A stretch of DNA of 64,000 nucleotides from Actinomycetes bacterium (GTDB taxonomy: Bacteria; Actinomycetota; Acidimicrobiia; Acidimicrobiales; RAAP-2): positions 72,483 to 136,482 of the forward strand of contig JAJZDI010000008.1 in assembly GCA_021806045.1 (NCBI GenBank). Reading direction: 5' to 3'. A program made the translations under genes and the position numbers. The notes below the pieces were generated by a model, which had not been told where the DNA came from, searched no databases, and saw only the letters and a list, made by a program, of their open reading frames with translations. This document shows positions 43,399-50,420 of the stretch, piece after piece. How positions within the stretch are numbered: position 1 is the stretch's first letter; each line of letters starts with the position of its first letter.

Positions 43399-44271
43399 TC
43401 AGTCGGTGGGCGGCGTGGCCGCGTCCCACAGCATGAAGGGCGGGCGCTCGTCGCCCAGGAGGAGCTGGGCGGGGGTGCGCTTGTCGATGTGCCCGATCAG
43501 GCCCCGGTAGAGGTCGTAGCCCACCAGCTGCCGGAGCCGGGGCTCGAAGAGCTGGACCAGCTCGACGGGCAGGCCCAGTTGTTGGTTCTCCTGCTGGCGG
43601 ATGAAGCCGGCGCAGTAGTTCATGGCGATGCCGATCCGGGTCTCGGAGGTCGCGTTGGCGCCGCCTCCGTGCCACAGGCTCCCGTGCCAGACGAGGACGC
43701 TGCCCCGTGCCATGACGGCCGGGACGGTGTCGTAGGTGGCCGTGAGGTCGGGTGAGTCCTCGGCAAGGTGGCTGCCCGGGACCACCCGGGTGGCTCCGTT
43801 CTCCTCGGTGAAGTCGGTGACGGCCCACATGGTGTTGCAGATGATGGCCGGATGCGGCTTCGGCAGCGGGATGACCTGGTCGTCGGCGTGGATCGGTTGC
43901 GGCGTCTCACCGGGGCCGATGGCGATGGAGGAGAGCGACGAGACGAGCAGGCCGGGGTCGAGCACGGACTCGCAGATGGGGAGGATGCCGGGGTGGACGG
44001 GGATGTGCTCGAAGATCGAGCCGTGCCCGAGCAGGTTGTAGATCCGGGTGGTGTGCAGCCCCTCGAACGTGTTGCCAGCCGGGGTGATGTCGAGCACGTG
44101 CTCGAGCCGGTCCAGCTCGTGGACCAGCGCGTCGGCCACCTCGGTCGAGAAGGCGTCGGTGACCACCGTGTAGCCGCGGCCAGCGATGTCGGCCACGTGT
44201 CGCGCCACCTCGTCCGGCGTGAGATGCCGCAGGCCCCGTTCGTCGAACGTCGGTGGCGTCGCCTCACCCAT
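43399..44271 (-). CDS. phytanoyl-CoA dioxygenase (PhyH)-family oxygenase
   Basis: The protein is 290 residues. The Fe(II)/2-oxoglutarate site is visible: the HxD pair in PQPIHADDQVIPLPKPHP, and the distal His in VWHGSLWHGGGANATSETRI with the Arg that binds 2-oxoglutarate. ENGATRVVPGSHLAEDSP is another PhyH hallmark. Such enzymes hydroxylate lipids or natural products. The substrate is unknown and no pathway partner is nearby. Confidence 0.88.
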   Translation of the reverse strand: MGEATPPTFDERGLRHLTPDEVARHVADIAGRGYTVVTDAFSTEVADALVHELDRLEHVLDITPAGNTFEGLHTTRIYNLLGHGSIFEHIPVHPGILPICESVLDPGLLVSSLSSIAIGPGETPQPIHADDQVIPLPKPHPAIICNTMWAVTDFTEENGATRVVPGSHLAEDSPDLTATYDTVPAVMARGSVLVWHGSLWHGGGANATSETRIGIAMNYCAGFIRQQENQQLGLPVELVQLFEPRLRQLVGYDLYRGLIGHIDKRTPAQLLLGDERPPFMLWDAATPPTD

Positions 44272-44502
44272 CGTGGAATCCCCCAGTCCGCGTCGACCGC
44301 GCCCCGGTGGCTCAGCCTCGCCGTACGGATACCGCCCCGGGACTGGCAGGTGGGGCGGTTCCGCTCGTGCACGCAGCTTGCGTCATGTGACCATAGAACG
44401 CACCGGCGCCGGCCGCACGGACCGCAGCAGTTGCAAGGAGCGTCGGGTCGGATCGCTGTTTCGGCCGGGCTGGCGGTGCCGGGTGGTATCGTCCTCCGTC
44501 AC

Positions 44503-44575
44503 GGGCCGTTGGCGCAGTTGGTAGCGCACTTGCATGACGCGCAAGGGGTCAGAGGTTCGAGTCCTCTACGGCCCA
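44503..44575 (+). tRNA. tRNA-Val (GAC)
   Basis: Acceptor GGGCCGT (44503-44509) pairs with ACGGCCC (44568-44574). The anticodon stem CTTGC/GCAAG encloses the loop ATGACGC, giving anticodon GAC at 44536-44538. The T arm is AGAGGTTCGAGTCCTCT. Discriminator A, no encoded CCA. Its last 20 bases are part of a direct repeat found again at 47256-47276, so it looks like an integration site. Confidence 0.93.
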
Positions 44576-44576
44576 C
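44556..44576 (+). repeat. attL-like repeat in the tRNA-Val 3' end
   Basis: These 21 bases, from the T loop through the acceptor 3' strand to one base past the discriminator, are identical to 47256-47276. The tRNA remains complete here, as is normal when an element inserts at a tRNA 3' end and rebuilds it. Confidence 0.88.
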
Positions 44577-44663
44577 ATATGCTTTGACTTGCCAGTATGG
44601 GTGGCCAGAGGGAGCAGGATGCGAACCGTCGGTCGGGGTCGCTCCGGGACTATTCGGCAGATC

Positions 44664-45308
44664 TCAGCTTGACGGGTGGCGGTCGGGGCGGCGGGGCGAG
44701 TAGCCGGCTGCGGCGAGCCATGCTCGGGCACGGGCTCGTTGGTGTTCGTCGGAAATGGCGTACCAGCGTTCAAGCTCGCCAGGCCAGCGGGCAAGGACGT
44801 CCTTGAGGCGACGGAACGCCCCTCGGCCCGAGATGGCAACGGACAGGAGATCGGCCTGATCCTCATTCCGGACCGTCTCGATGAAGTCCTCCATGTCCCG
44901 ATAGGCATCGCGGGAGCCCTCGCACCACACCGCCAGCCAGCGATCCGGATCCTCGTCGTCGGGATCGTCCGCTCCCATCTCTCGGGCGTAGTCGATCGCC
45001 GCCTGCGGCCAGACCTCGCCGGTGCGAAGGTCGATCCGCCCGCCGCCGTGGACTGGGTCGCCTTCGAGGATGCCGGCCAGCTCCTCGAGATCCACCGGGA
45101 AGGGACGCAGCATCGGGGCCGGCCCCCTGCCAAGCACCGCGTCGAGCTGTTCGGCAAGGTCCTCGTCGCCCTCCCAGGCTCGTGCCCGCAGCTCCGAGGC
45201 ACAACGGCTCGCCAGCTCGGAAGCCCGATCGACTCCTTGCGCCATAGCGATCAGGAGACCGTCGCCGGCCAATTGCAACCGGTCCCCCCAGGGTTCCTGC
45301 AGCAACAC
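44664..45308 (-). CDS. UPF0158-family protein
   Basis: About 214 residues from a GTG at 45308. The conserved block starts near residue 72 with DLEELAGILEGDPVHGGGRI then DLRTGEVWPQ. RDAYRDMEDFIETVRNED and GRGAFRRLKDVLARWP follow, and the end is ARAWLAAAGY. This is the UPF0158 pattern, of unknown function. The same frame stays open and protein-like above 45308 (GQLRSAVFLGDGQHLVA) without a clear start codon, so the 5' end may be longer or truncated. It lies inside the islet. Confidence 0.68.
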   Translation of the reverse strand: MLLQEPWGDRLQLAGDGLLIAMAQGVDRASELASRCASELRARAWEGDEDLAEQLDAVLGRGPAPMLRPFPVDLEELAGILEGDPVHGGGRIDLRTGEVWPQAAIDYAREMGADDPDDEDPDRWLAVWCEGSRDAYRDMEDFIETVRNEDQADLLSVAISGRGAFRRLKDVLARWPGELERWYAISDEHQRARARAWLAAAGYSPRRPDRHPSS

Positions 45309-45488
45309 GGCGACGAGGTGTTGCCCGTCACCCAGGAAGACGGCGCTGCGAAGCTGACCGTCGCGGACGTCAGTCTTGGCTACCAGACGAGTGTCGCGCC
45401 ACTCCGGGCCGACCGACTCCCGCCTGGACCAGGTTCTCCGTTGACTTCCGCAGGATGGCGTGTGACAGCGAGTGGTCTCCGTGGGGGT

Positions 45489-45674
45489 CTATTCGACGAG
45501 CCGGCCGAGCTGGAGACGATGCGCGAAGTCGCTGGCGTCGAATTCAGCGGGATCGAACGCACCGCCCACCCACTCGAGCAGGGAGTCGTGCTCGGAGTGC
45601 CCGGGATCGCCGATGGCAGCAAGAAACTCGGTGTAGCCCCAGACGCCTCCGCAGTCCGGCTCACACCTTGCGGA
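45489..45674 (-). pseudogene. C-terminal remnant of a pRiA4b ORF-3-like protein
   Basis: The frame reads EPDCGGVWGYTEFLAAIGDP then HDSLLEWVGGAFDPAEFDAS and a stop at 45489. This is the C-terminal end of the plasmid pRiA4b ORF-3-like family (GGxxGY, EWxGxxFDPxxF). The N-terminal two thirds are absent: the frame upstream is overlapped by the PIN-toxin gene. It is probably decayed mobile-element cargo. Confidence 0.65.
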
Positions 45675-46065
45675 CCTGCAGCGGGGGGTGGGCTCTCGCC
45701 ATCTGGTCATAGTCGTCGTCTTGGGTCACCACCGGCAACCCGAGATCGATGGCGGTGGCCGCGATCAGGGCGTCGGTCAGCTTCACGGTTCGCTGGATGC
45801 CGGCGTTCCGGCAGTCCACGACGAGACGGGCCCACGCCGTCATGACCGGTTCGCTGATCGGTACAGGATCCACTCTCCGTGCCAGTGTCAGCGTGCCCGC
45901 TCGGCGGGCGCGCGACGTGTCGTCTGCCGCGCTCAGCACACCCAGTTCGAGTTCGCCGATGGTCACGACCGACATCGTCACCCGCTCGGGCAACTCCCCG
46001 AGCGGCCGGTCGACCTCACGAGCAATGAATACCGAGGTGTCGAGGAGCCCGGCAGGATCGCTCAA
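45661..46065 (-). CDS. PIN-domain toxin (VapC type)
   Basis: The protein is 134 residues from a TTG at 46065 that overlaps the antitoxin stop (TTGA). PIN-domain acidic residues are in place: LLDTSVFIAREVDR at the N-terminus, TIGELELGVLSAAD, VKLTDALIAATAIDLG, and VVTQDDDYDQMARA. VapC toxins are metal-dependent RNases acting on tRNA or rRNA. The target here is unknown. It forms a pair with the antitoxin immediately upstream. Confidence 0.92.
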   Translation of the reverse strand: MSDPAGLLDTSVFIAREVDRPLGELPERVTMSVVTIGELELGVLSAADDTSRARRAGTLTLARRVDPVPISEPVMTAWARLVVDCRNAGIQRTVKLTDALIAATAIDLGLPVVTQDDDYDQMARAHPPLQVRKV

Positions 46066-46304
46066 AGCTCATCCAAGGTCTGCCCGGCGAGCACGTCAAG
46101 GTCATCACGCAGACCCGGGTCGGCAGCCCGCTCTGCCAGCCCGCGACGCAGGAGATCTCCTGGGACCCAGCGGGACCGCTGGGCATGGGGGACGATGTCG
46201 GCGATCGCCTCGCCGTGGACGGTGAGGATCACCCGCTCACCTGCCCGGACGGCGTCGATGACCTGACCGGTTCGATTTCGTAGATCACGCACCCCGATCT
46301 CCAT
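46062..46304 (-). CDS. Phd/YefM-type antitoxin for the PIN toxin
   Basis: The product is 80 residues from the ATG at 46304. MEIGVRDLRNRTGQVIDAVR then AGERVILTVHGEAIADIVP is the Phd/YefM DNA-binding fold, followed by an acidic C-terminus (DPGLRDDLDVLAGQTLDEL) that would wrap the toxin. TACGCT lies 7 bases before the ATG with no ribosome-binding site. The stop overlaps the toxin start. Confidence 0.9.
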   Translation of the reverse strand: MEIGVRDLRNRTGQVIDAVRAGERVILTVHGEAIADIVPHAQRSRWVPGDLLRRGLAERAADPGLRDDLDVLAGQTLDEL

Positions 46305-46659
46305 GTGCGACAGCGTAGCACAGTCCTCCCCTGGACGCGATCTCAGCGTCACCAACGCAGCAATTGCTGATGCGGGAGGAAGGCCTGCAGCCGTTTCCGC
46401 AGGTCAGGGACGTTTGAATGAGAGATCGTCTTCTCCGGCGTAAACGTCCAGGTCAGAAGTTTGAGTCGGCGACCTCTTCGCGCGGAAGGCACCCCGGAAG
46501 ATGGCTCGGCCGTCGGGCGTGGTGCGCCTGGTGGAGACGGTGTGGGCGGCACCCGCTCATGCCGTTGGCGAGCCCCCGATCACGGCGCATCGGGCCAGGT
46601 CACACCCAAACGTGAAGACCTCAACACCCGGTGTGTACTCAATAGGGTACATTTCTGGC
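46305..46659. other. divergent promoter region between the two toxin-antitoxin pairs
   Basis: About 355 bases with no credible gene: the open frames are Arg/Pro-rich and cross both promoters. It contains the leaderless-type promoter of the left antitoxin (AGCGTA on this strand, 46312-46317), the operator at 46634-46651 for the right pair, and a relatively A/T-rich stretch near 46350-46460. Confidence 0.5.
46634..46651. promoter_or_regulatory. YefM-like operator upstream of the second antitoxin
   Basis: TGTAC (46634-46638) and GTACA (46647-46651) are inverted around 8 bases, ending 8 bases before the ATG at 46660. TGTAC/GTACA half-sites are typical of YefM-YoeB autoregulation. TAGGGT (46643-46648) within it could be the -10 box. 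Confidence 0.7.
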
Positions 46660-46941
46660 ATGAGCAAGACGGTCCCTGTTCGCGAGCTTCGTAGTGAGCT
46701 GAGCCAGGTCATCGATCAAGTCGCCGACCTGCGCGAGCACGTCATCGTCACCCGGCATGGTCGGCCTGCCGCCGTCCTCGTCCCGGTGGACGAATACGAA
46801 GCCCTGGAAGAGACCGCGGAGATCCTCTCGGACGCCGAGACGATGGCTGCCATCGAGGAGGGGCGCCGCGAGGTGGAACGCGGGGAAACCGTGACGCTCG
46901 ACGAGCTCCGCCACGAACGTCGGTCCCGCCGTCGCACGTGA
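46660..46941 (+). CDS. Phd/YefM (RelB)-type antitoxin
   Basis: The product is 93 residues from the ATG at 46660. MSKTVPVRELRSELSQVIDQ and VIVTRHGRPAAVLVPVDEYE form the YefM DNA-binding domain, then LEETAEILSDAETMAAIEEG and a charged tail form the toxin-binding part. Its stop overlaps the toxin GTG (GTGA). The operator just upstream supports autoregulation. Confidence 0.92.
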   Translation: MSKTVPVRELRSELSQVIDQVADLREHVIVTRHGRPAAVLVPVDEYEALEETAEILSDAETMAAIEEGRREVERGETVTLDELRHERRSRRRT

Positions 46942-47201
46942 GCCGAGTCGAGCTTGCCCGGCGAGCCCGCAGGGACATCATCGAGCTTGACCGGCCGGTC
47001 TCCGATGCCGTTGTCGAGGCCCTCGGACTCCTCGAGCGCGAACCGGAGGCGGGTCATGTTCTTCGGGGGCGACTTCGCGGGCTGCGGTCGCTCCGAGTCG
47101 GCACCTACCGGATCATCTACCAGCTCGATGACCATGAGCCCATGGTGCACGTGCTGGTGGTCCGGCATCGGTCCGTCGCCTATGCGACCGCCCCCCGCTG
47201 A
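46938..47201 (+). CDS. RelE/ParE-superfamily toxin
   Basis: The protein is 87 residues from a GTG overlapping the antitoxin stop. VELARRARRDIIELDRPV, then GLRSLRVGTYRIIYQLDDHE and MVHVLVVRHRSVAYA is the RelE fold, with the basic residues and the C-terminal RHR expected of ribosome-dependent mRNA interferases. It ends 54 bases before the right repeat of the islet. Confidence 0.92.
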   Translation: MSRVELARRARRDIIELDRPVSDAVVEALGLLEREPEAGHVLRGRLRGLRSLRVGTYRIIYQLDDHEPMVHVLVVRHRSVAYATAPR

Positions 47202-47255
47202 CCGCCGTCCCCGGAAAGCAAGACGATCTGGTCCCGCACGTCCAGGATGTTCGAA

Positions 47256-47276
47256 TTCGAGTCCTCTACGGCCCAC
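47256..47276 (+). repeat. attR-like copy of the tRNA-Val 3' end
   Basis: An exact 21-base copy of 44556-44576. No tRNA 5' half precedes it, so it is only the duplicated T-arm and acceptor end. It marks the right end of the islet. Confidence 0.88.
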
Positions 47277-47279
47277 CGG

Positions 47280-47310
47280 GAACGCCCAGGCGCCGTGCCG
47301 CTGGGCGTTC
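47280..47310 (+). terminator. hairpin, probably the displaced tRNA-Val terminator
   Basis: GAACGCCCAG (47280-47289) and CTGGGCGTTC (47301-47310) pair perfectly over 10 bases around an 11-base loop. It follows the tRNA 3'-end copy by 3 bases, the usual place for a tRNA terminator. The intact tRNA at 44503 has no such hairpin after it. Confidence 0.78.
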
Positions 47311-47401
47311 GGCCCGCGCATCGCGGTCGCTCCTGGACAACCGGTGCCAGCTGACCTGGACAAACAGTCAAGGCCGCCGCCGGTACGGCCGATGAACTGG
47401 C

Positions 47402-49549
47402 ATGGCAGATGACGCTGGACGGGCGGGGGCAGGCGCAGTGCCGGACGGGGAGCTGTCCCGGGAAGAGGGTGCGGCCAGGGGCCAGCACGTGAGCAACATC
47501 CTGCTCGTCAACCTGGTCGCCGAGTTGCGGGCCATGGGCGGCGACGAGCTCGCCGTGGAGGTTCTGGCCAGGGCCGGCGAGGACCGGGTCATCGGGGACC
47601 GGGGCACGATCGAGGAGGGAGCGTTCCTCCTCGGGTGGAGCTCGCTCGATGAGGCGGCGGCCGTGTTCAACGCCGCCATCGAGGTGACCGGTGACCCCGA
47701 CGTGTGCTTCCGGGCCGGTCAGTGGGCGTTCCGGGGCACGGTGAGCGCCGGCCTGGTGGACGGGTTGCGGGCACTGGGCGGACCCAGCGACCTCTTCGGT
47801 CTGATCGGACCGGTGTCGGCCAAGGTGTCCACCGTGACCGACGCCGAACCGGTGGAGGTCGGCGAGAACCATGCGGTGATCAGGCAGCGGACCCGCCCGC
47901 CCCACGTGCGCAACCGGGCGCTGTGCGACTACTCCCGTGGGACGTTGTCGAGCTTCCCCACCGTCTACGACATGGCTCCGGCCGACGTGACCGAGGTGGC
48001 CTGCCAGACGAGAGGCGATCCCCACTGCGAATTCCACGTGCGGTGGGATCCGAACGTGGCGGACGATCTCGACGCCCAGGCGAAGATCGCCGCGCTGGAG
48101 GAGCGCCTGGAGACGCTGTCCGTCCGGTTCGCCAACCTCGAACAGGTCTCCGCCCTCCTGAGCGCCAGCAACGACGTGGCCTCGGTGCTGGCCGCAGTGG
48201 TCCGGATGGCGGGGGTGGCGGTGAGCGCCCCGCACCACATGCTGGCGGTGCGCATGCCCGGAGACCGCTCGCCGCGGGTCCAGAGCGTGGGGGTCCCCCC
48301 TGAACGGGCTGCCGCCCTGGCCGAGGCGTTGCTGGCCGCGTCCCCCGGCGCGGGGCACGTCGAGGGGTGGGACGGCCCGGTGATGGCGGTCGACGTCGCA
48401 TCGGCCCGCCGTCACTACGGCCGCCTGGCCGCCTTCTACGCGGAGGGGCACCAGTTCCTGCCCAACGAGGACCGGCTGCTGGCCGCCTACGCGGGCCACG
48501 CGGCCGCCGCCCTGGAGGCCGCCGCCGGGTTCGAAGAGACGCGGCTGCTGCTTCACTTCTCGGCACGGCTGGCCGAGATCGCCGCCACCAGCGAGATGAC
48601 CGCCCGCATCGCCGGCGCGCCGTTGTGGGTGGTCGCCTCCCCCCGCTCGGCGGTCCTCCTGTGGGAGGCGAGCGACAGCCTCCTGGTGCGCTCGGCCGTG
48701 GCGTCCTGGCCGGCGGACGGCACCGGCGGCGACGTCGAAGACGGCACGGTGGCCGGCGACACGCCTGTTGCGGCCGCCGTCGACGGCGAGGCCCTCAGCG
48801 CGTGGGCGGAGGCATCGGCGAACCGGCCACGGCCCGCGTGGAACGACCCGTTGCTGGCGCCCCTCCAGGAGGTCGCCGGTTGCAGGCACGCCGTCGCCGT
48901 GCCCCTGGTGGCTCGTCACCAGTTCCTCGGTGTGCTCATGCTCGAGACGGCGGAGTCCGACGACGGGATCGACCCCGACGTCGGCGAACGTCTGGCCGCG
49001 GTGGCCAACCTGGCGGCATCGGCCCTGCACAGCGCCCGCCTGCTCGAGGTGGTGCAGCATCAGGCCCACCACGACACGCTGACCGGGCTGCCCAACATGC
49101 GGTTGTTCGAGGACCGCATGTCCATGGCGCTCGCCACCGCCCGGCGCAGCGGCGAGGGGCTCGCCCTCCTCTTCGTGGACCTGGACGGGTTCAAGGACGT
49201 CAATGACCGGTTGGGGCACGCAGCCGGCGACCGGGTCCTGCGGGACGTGGCCGGCCGCCTGCGCCAGGCTGCCCGCGAGTCGGACTCGGTGGCCCGCCTG
49301 GGGGGCGACGAGTTCGTCGTCCTCGTGCCGAGCGTCGGGGGAGCGGTCGAGGCGGAAGGGGTGCGGGACCGGATCGCAGCCGCCGTGGAGTCGACGCCCG
49401 TCGTGGCCGGTAGCGAGGAGATCCACCTGCGGGCGTCGATCGGGATCGCCCGCTATCCGGAGGACGGTGACGATCCGGCCACCCTCCTGCAACAGGCCGA
49501 CCTGTCCATGTACCGGTCGAAGGTCGCCCGCAGTTCGGCCGACGCCTGA
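47402..49549 (+). CDS. GGDEF diguanylate cyclase with V4R-like and GAF-like sensor regions
   Basis: The protein is 715 residues. The N-terminal 220 residues resemble a V4R/heme-NO-binding-associated sensor: CFRAGQWAFRGTVSAGLVDG, then CDYSRGTLSSFPTVYDMAP and CQTRGDPHCEFHVRW. A short coiled coil (about 225-250) leads into two GAF-like segments (about 250-380 and 385-535). The C-terminal GGDEF has HDTLTGLPNMRLFEDRM and RLGGDEFVVLVP (about 634-638), with an intact I-site RESD five residues earlier. It should make c-di-GMP under ligand control. It lies just outside the islet. Confidence 0.9.
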   Translation: MADDAGRAGAGAVPDGELSREEGAARGQHVSNILLVNLVAELRAMGGDELAVEVLARAGEDRVIGDRGTIEEGAFLLGWSSLDEAAAVFNAAIEVTGDPDVCFRAGQWAFRGTVSAGLVDGLRALGGPSDLFGLIGPVSAKVSTVTDAEPVEVGENHAVIRQRTRPPHVRNRALCDYSRGTLSSFPTVYDMAPADVTEVACQTRGDPHCEFHVRWDPNVADDLDAQAKIAALEERLETLSVRFANLEQVSALLSASNDVASVLAAVVRMAGVAVSAPHHMLAVRMPGDRSPRVQSVGVPPERAAALAEALLAASPGAGHVEGWDGPVMAVDVASARRHYGRLAAFYAEGHQFLPNEDRLLAAYAGHAAAALEAAAGFEETRLLLHFSARLAEIAATSEMTARIAGAPLWVVASPRSAVLLWEASDSLLVRSAVASWPADGTGGDVEDGTVAGDTPVAAAVDGEALSAWAEASANRPRPAWNDPLLAPLQEVAGCRHAVAVPLVARHQFLGVLMLETAESDDGIDPDVGERLAAVANLAASALHSARLLEVVQHQAHHDTLTGLPNMRLFEDRMSMALATARRSGEGLALLFVDLDGFKDVNDRLGHAAGDRVLRDVAGRLRQAARESDSVARLGGDEFVVLVPSVGGAVEAEGVRDRIAAAVESTPVVAGSEEIHLRASIGIARYPEDGDDPATLLQQADLSMYRSKVARSSADA

Positions 49550-49605
49550 GCCAGCTCCGGGCGGTGCACGCCCGCCTGCCTGTGATTGCCCCTCGGCGAA
49601 GTAAG

Positions 49606-49622
49606 TGTCATACTCAATGACA
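49606..49622. promoter_or_regulatory. inverted repeat upstream of the 211-residue protein gene
   Basis: TGTCAT (49606-49611) and ATGACA (49617-49622) are perfectly inverted around ACTCA, about 55 bases before the ATG at 49678. The region is less GC-rich than its surroundings. It looks like a regulator-binding site; the regulator is unknown. Confidence 0.6.
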
Positions 49623-49677
49623 GGTGTGAACGCGGAGCCGCCGACCGGCGGCGGAGCGGCGCCCGGGGAGGGAACCC

Positions 49678-50313
49678 ATGGGGAATGCGACGGCAGAGCG
49701 GCTCATCTCGGACATGCGAGGCGTCCGCTACGGCGAGGTGCTCGGTGTGTTCGCAGCGGACGGCGGTCTCCGTGCCGAGGTGTACGGCACCCAGATGCTG
49801 AACGACTGCCCCGCAGACCTGTGGGACGCCCTCGACCCGGCCGCCATCGCCGCAGACCTGGGTGCGCTGGCCGTCAAGCTGAACGGGCCCCGGTACTGGA
49901 CGATCGACGGTCTCGGCCGCAAGGTGGCGCCGGTGGAGCCCGTCCTGCGCGAGTTCGGCGGCATCCTCATGCGCCGGATCGCCGTGGTCGACCTGGGCGA
50001 CGATCCCACCAGCCAGCCCTACACGCAGCGTCACGTCGACCGGGGGGCGGTGTTCTTCTTCGACGCGGGCGAGCCGGTGTACGAGCTCGTCGACCCGGAT
50101 GGCACCGCATACGTCATGCAGGCGTACTGCGTCGGTGTCGATCCGACCCTCACGGCCGGGGACCTCCCCGGGTTGGGGAGCCGGCTCGCCCTGCCGGACG
50201 GGTGGTCGTTCCGGACCCGCGTCCTCGACGAGGAGCTGGTGGTCGACACCAGCGGGTCGCCGGCGACCGTAGTGCAGGACGAGCTGGAGAACACCTACAC
50301 CCTCCCGAACTGA
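49678..50313 (+). CDS. conserved-looking protein of unknown function
   Basis: The protein is 211 residues with a strong ribosome-binding site (GGGGAGGGAA) before the ATG. It is soluble, with no signal peptide. Notable stretches are VYGTQMLNDCPADLWDALDP, AVKLNGPRYWTIDGLGRK and VDRGAVFFFDAGEPVYELVD, which look like a compact beta-rich domain. Codon use and the density of aromatic and acidic residues fit a real gene. I do not recognise the family. It stands alone between a GGDEF gene and a convergent MFS gene, behind an inverted repeat. Confidence 0.78.
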   Translation: MGNATAERLISDMRGVRYGEVLGVFAADGGLRAEVYGTQMLNDCPADLWDALDPAAIAADLGALAVKLNGPRYWTIDGLGRKVAPVEPVLREFGGILMRRIAVVDLGDDPTSQPYTQRHVDRGAVFFFDAGEPVYELVDPDGTAYVMQAYCVGVDPTLTAGDLPGLGSRLALPDGWSFRTRVLDEELVVDTSGSPATVVQDELENTYTLPN

Positions 50314-50420
50314 CCGGGCGCCGTGTCGTACTGAGCTGGCCGGGTCCTCCCCGCCATCTCGGCGATCGAGGCGCCGTTCCCCCTGGCGGTGCGGGCGCTC
50401 CGGCGATGGGTGGGTCCGGA

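Larger units (their letters stand above)
44577..47255. mobile_element. tRNA-Val-integrated toxin-antitoxin islet (no integrase)
   Basis: About 2.7 kb bounded by the 21-bp direct repeats. Cargo: a UPF0158 gene, a truncated pRiA4b-like gene and a PIN toxin with its antitoxin on the reverse strand, then a YefM-RelE pair on the forward strand. The DNA looks less GC-rich than its surroundings by eye. No integrase, transposase or excisionase is present. A strong hairpin sits 4 bases beyond the right repeat, and no hairpin follows the intact tRNA on the left. This suggests the insertion split the tRNA from its terminator. Confidence 0.78.

Noticed and set aside
46349..46552. Small gene between the toxin-antitoxin pairs
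   Set aside because: Short Arg/Pro-rich frame crossing the promoter region, with no ribosome-binding site or family.
47251..47276. A second tRNA gene at the right end of the islet
   Set aside because: Only the T-loop and acceptor 3' strand are present; the bases upstream do not fold into D or anticodon arms.
47180..49492. A reverse-strand open frame of about 770 codons
   Set aside because: It is antisense to the GGDEF gene and rich in Gly, His and Arg with no motif.
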